From CAZDAW01 sp964503685 (lineage in GTDB: Bacteria > Chloroflexota > Anaerolineae > Anaerolineales > Anaerolineaceae), in the NCBI GenBank assembly GCA_964503685.1, contig CAZDAW010000145.1, forward strand, positions 1 to 6,206: a stretch of DNA of 6,206 bases, read 5' to 3'. Positions 4,513-6,206 of the stretch are shown piece by piece. How positions within the stretch are numbered: the first letter of the stretch is position 1; each line of letters starts with the position of its first letter. The notes under the pieces were generated by a model. The model searched no databases. It had not been told where the DNA came from and saw only the letters and a program-made list of their open reading frames with translations. Made by a program: the position numbers and the translations under genes.

Positions 4513-5883
4513 ATGGTTAATAAGATGAAGAAAACGAATAGAAAGCGGAAGCTCACAAATCATACGATTCATTACCTCCTAAAAGCAATTTGCCTGATGA
4601 TTACTTTTCAACTGGCGTCCTGTTCAAGTCCTCTGCCAGAATGGAACAATCCATTGGATATCCCGACTGAATTGCCTTCTTTTGCAACGGTCAGTCCACC
4701 TCTTGATCCTGAGCCTTTGCCGATCCAACCGACCTTGCAATTAGCCACTCCTCCACCAACTGACCTTGTTCTACAGACGCCAACCCATCCTCCGATTACC
4801 ACTCCCTCCCAAATGCCAAACGATTATCCTGCTTTTGTTATAAATGCTTATTATCCTGAAAATGCAATTATCATTTTCGATTCGAACGGAGAGATTTATC
4901 ACCAAATCAAAATGGACGATAATCTACAAAACGTGGATTCAATATCGGATGGACTGCAACCCTGCGAATTGATGATTACATCACGAACCGATAACGATAT
5001 TCGATTCTGGCGCTATCAACTACGGGATCAGCAATCGGAATTGTTTTACCAGATTTCACAAAATGATTCTGAAACAACAATCATTGATGTTGCTTTATCT
5101 CCGAATGAAAAATGGATTTCTTATACAGCTTTATCTGGGGCTTCTTATTTAGACGGATCAGAATTTCAGGATATTGAAGTTATTTCTGTCGCTGACAGCG
5201 AGAACAAGTACCGGCTGACCTCTTTTGGGGGCGCTTTGGAGCCGGCCGCCTGGTCATCGGATGGCGAACAACTATCATTTAGTGATTATGATTTGGCCGG
5301 GAAACAACAACTAATTGTTGTTGAGCTAAAAGGACTACACCGCAAGATCGTTCAAACATTTGAAGGCCCTAATACTAGAATTGCTGGCATTTCCTGGTCG
5401 CCAAATGGCGAAAAGATAGTTTATATTGTTTATAGGAATTACGGGCTCGAAAATTCTGATTTTCAACCCGAGCTATGGGTGGCAGATTTAAAGAATGGAA
5501 GTAACATCCAAATTGAGTTGCCTATAAAAGCCCATTTTTTTCACGGGGCCCCTGATTGGAGTAAAAATGGGAACCACTTACTCGTTTGGTTTGTATCTGA
5601 TAAGAATATGTATGGCTTTTTCCGGGTAGATCTTAGAACCTCTTCCGTTGAGTACGCGATGGATGGAAGATCACTCAGGAATTTCAATCCCCCCGTAACC
5701 ATGGAATTCCCATTTATTGTTAGTTCTGATTTGCGCCGAATTGGTTTTTTAAATGGAAATAGTTTACGTATATTTGATACGGGAAAAGAGAGAATTACAG
5801 GATCCGAATTTTCTTCTCTGTCTGATTGGTTGGAGCCGCTCACCGTCACTCCACTACAGCAGTTCTATAAGGATTGCTGGTAA
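4513..5883 (+). CDS. Lipoprotein with TolB/PD40-like beta-propeller
   Basis: The product has 456 residues. A basic N-terminus (K4-K13) leads to a hydrophobic segment and lipobox L34-A-S-C37, so C37 is the probable lipidation site. Residues 39-105 form a Pro/Thr-rich linker, common between a lipid anchor and a folded surface domain. The rest shows beta-propeller blades of the WD40-like/PD40 type, with the S-P/D-N/D-G-E-x-hydrophobic pattern at about 194-205, 246-260, 293-307 and 348-360 (for example ISWSPNGEKIVYIVY). Such folds generally bind partners or ligands; no catalytic residues stand out. The gene has its own ribosome binding site and a hairpin leader, 91 nt after the unit 3 tail. Given the lipoproteins elsewhere in this array it may be immunity for unit 3 or a cargo surface protein. 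Location outside the membrane is well supported; the role is not. Confidence 0.8.
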   Translation: MVNKMKKTNRKRKLTNHTIHYLLKAICLMITFQLASCSSPLPEWNNPLDIPTELPSFATVSPPLDPEPLPIQPTLQLATPPPTDLVLQTPTHPPITTPSQMPNDYPAFVINAYYPENAIIIFDSNGEIYHQIKMDDNLQNVDSISDGLQPCELMITSRTDNDIRFWRYQLRDQQSELFYQISQNDSETTIIDVALSPNEKWISYTALSGASYLDGSEFQDIEVISVADSENKYRLTSFGGALEPAAWSSDGEQLSFSDYDLAGKQQLIVVELKGLHRKIVQTFEGPNTRIAGISWSPNGEKIVYIVYRNYGLENSDFQPELWVADLKNGSNIQIELPIKAHFFHGAPDWSKNGNHLLVWFVSDKNMYGFFRVDLRTSSVEYAMDGRSLRNFNPPVTMEFPFIVSSDLRRIGFLNGNSLRIFDTGKERITGSEFSSLSDWLEPLTVTPLQQFYKDCW

Positions 5884-6023
5884 TCCGTGGGTGCTGATGT
5901 ATGGGTTGGAAAGTGGAGAATGGTGATATTTATTGATGGTAATATAGTCCACTATTACAAATCACAGGTTTTAACAAACGACAGTAACCCTCACATCCTC
6001 GCAGAGATAAACCGATCTCTACA
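5884..6023 (+). other. Intergenic spacer without a recognisable gene
   Basis: This AT-rich stretch lies between the propeller gene and RHS core fragment 4. I see no credible reading frame or terminator. The only structure is a 6-bp inverted repeat, AGAGAT/ATCTCT, at 6003-6008 and 6015-6020, next to the start of the RHS homology. Confidence 0.5.
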
Positions 6024-6206
6024 TGAGGTGCAGAAAAGCGCCAACCCTTGTGCTCAAGTTCTACGCTGCTGCCGGGCAGACCGTGGCCGTGCGCAGCGTG
6101 CAGGACGCACAGGACGTGCTGCGCTGGATGTTGAGCGATCACCCTGGTTCTGCCAGTGTGACTGCCAACCTGGACGGCGCGTCAGCAGGGCGCCAGGAGC
6201 GGGGTC
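6024..6206 (+). pseudogene. RHS core fragment 4, decayed and cut by the window end
   Basis: Homology to the 2443 copy begins weakly at GAGGTG (6025) and becomes strong from 6050. A one-base gain between these points breaks the frame before the core. The core then reads GQTVAVRSVQDAQDVLRW and D-H-P-G-S-A-S. At 6178-6189, twelve unrelated bases replace 44 nt of the 2443 copy, shifting the frame again before the homology resumes at 6190. As in fragment 1, D-H-L-G-S is D-H-P-G-S. It presumably leads to another toxin tail outside the window, which is inference. Confidence 0.65.
6050..6177 (+). repeat. RHS core repeat A, copy 3 (in fragment 4)
   Basis: This copy matches 2563-2690 at 123 of 128 positions by eye. 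Past 6177 the similarity is interrupted by a replacement, then resumes at 6190 for the last 17 bases of the window. Confidence 0.85.

Noticed and set aside
5541..5849. Minus-strand open frame inside the propeller lipoprotein
   Set aside because: The plus-strand frame has clear propeller motifs and a signal peptide; the reverse frame shows none.
626..6206. Core repeats as copies of an insertion sequence
   Set aside because: They encode RHS core protein, have no terminal inverted repeats or target duplications that I can see, and no transposase is present.
626..6206. Repeats as a CRISPR array
   Set aside because: The copies are over 100 nt, coding, and irregularly spaced by kilobases.

Overview
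The window reads as part of a bacterial accessory locus: a run of displaced RHS 'tips'. Each unit is a fragment of the 3' end of an RHS core gene, then a unique toxin-like C-terminal tail, and in most cases a small or lipoprotein gene that looks like the matching immunity. Everything that looks real is on the plus strand. The lipoproteins share a Cys-x-Pro-Pro-Cys-Trp motif followed by Pro-Gly, and the RHS cores end in Asp-Pro-Ser-Gly-His. I associate both with Chloroflexota, Anaerolineae in particular, but that placement is inference. No rRNA, tRNA, transposase, integrase or CRISPR array was seen.

Layout: (1) 2-625, the mature part of a lipoprotein cut by the window edge, with an in-frame stop at 530-532 and a still-recognisable tail after it. 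(2) 626-1710, RHS unit 1: a core fragment broken by a 14-nt palindromic insertion, then a tail carrying a HELGH zinc-metallopeptidase motif. (3) 1725-2429, an intact lipoprotein homologous to the first one, 14 nt after the toxin, the probable immunity gene. (4) 2443-3593, RHS unit 2: the longest core fragment, then a tail split into two frames at an A6 tract. (5) 3608-3832, a small acidic protein 14 nt downstream, the probable immunity of unit 2. (6) About 3828-4421, RHS unit 3: a mosaic core with a short tail of unknown function. (7) 4513-5883, a lipoprotein with a beta-propeller, preceded by a hairpin and a good ribosome binding site. (8) From about 6024 to the end, RHS unit 4: a decayed core fragment running out of the window.

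The RHS core pieces are nearly identical to each other at the DNA level: 70 nt are identical between units 2 and 3, and 123 of 128 nt match between units 2 and 4. They are GC-rich, while the tails and immunity genes are AT-rich. None of the core pieces has a convincing start codon and ribosome binding site. This fits the known model of orphan RHS tips, in which core fragments act as homology for recombining a new toxin/immunity pair onto a full-length RHS gene elsewhere. No full-length RHS gene is visible here, so the donor-cassette role is inferred.

The least familiar parts are the use of lipoproteins as probable immunity proteins, the unit 2 toxin split at a homopolymer, and the unit 3 tail paired with a beta-propeller lipoprotein.
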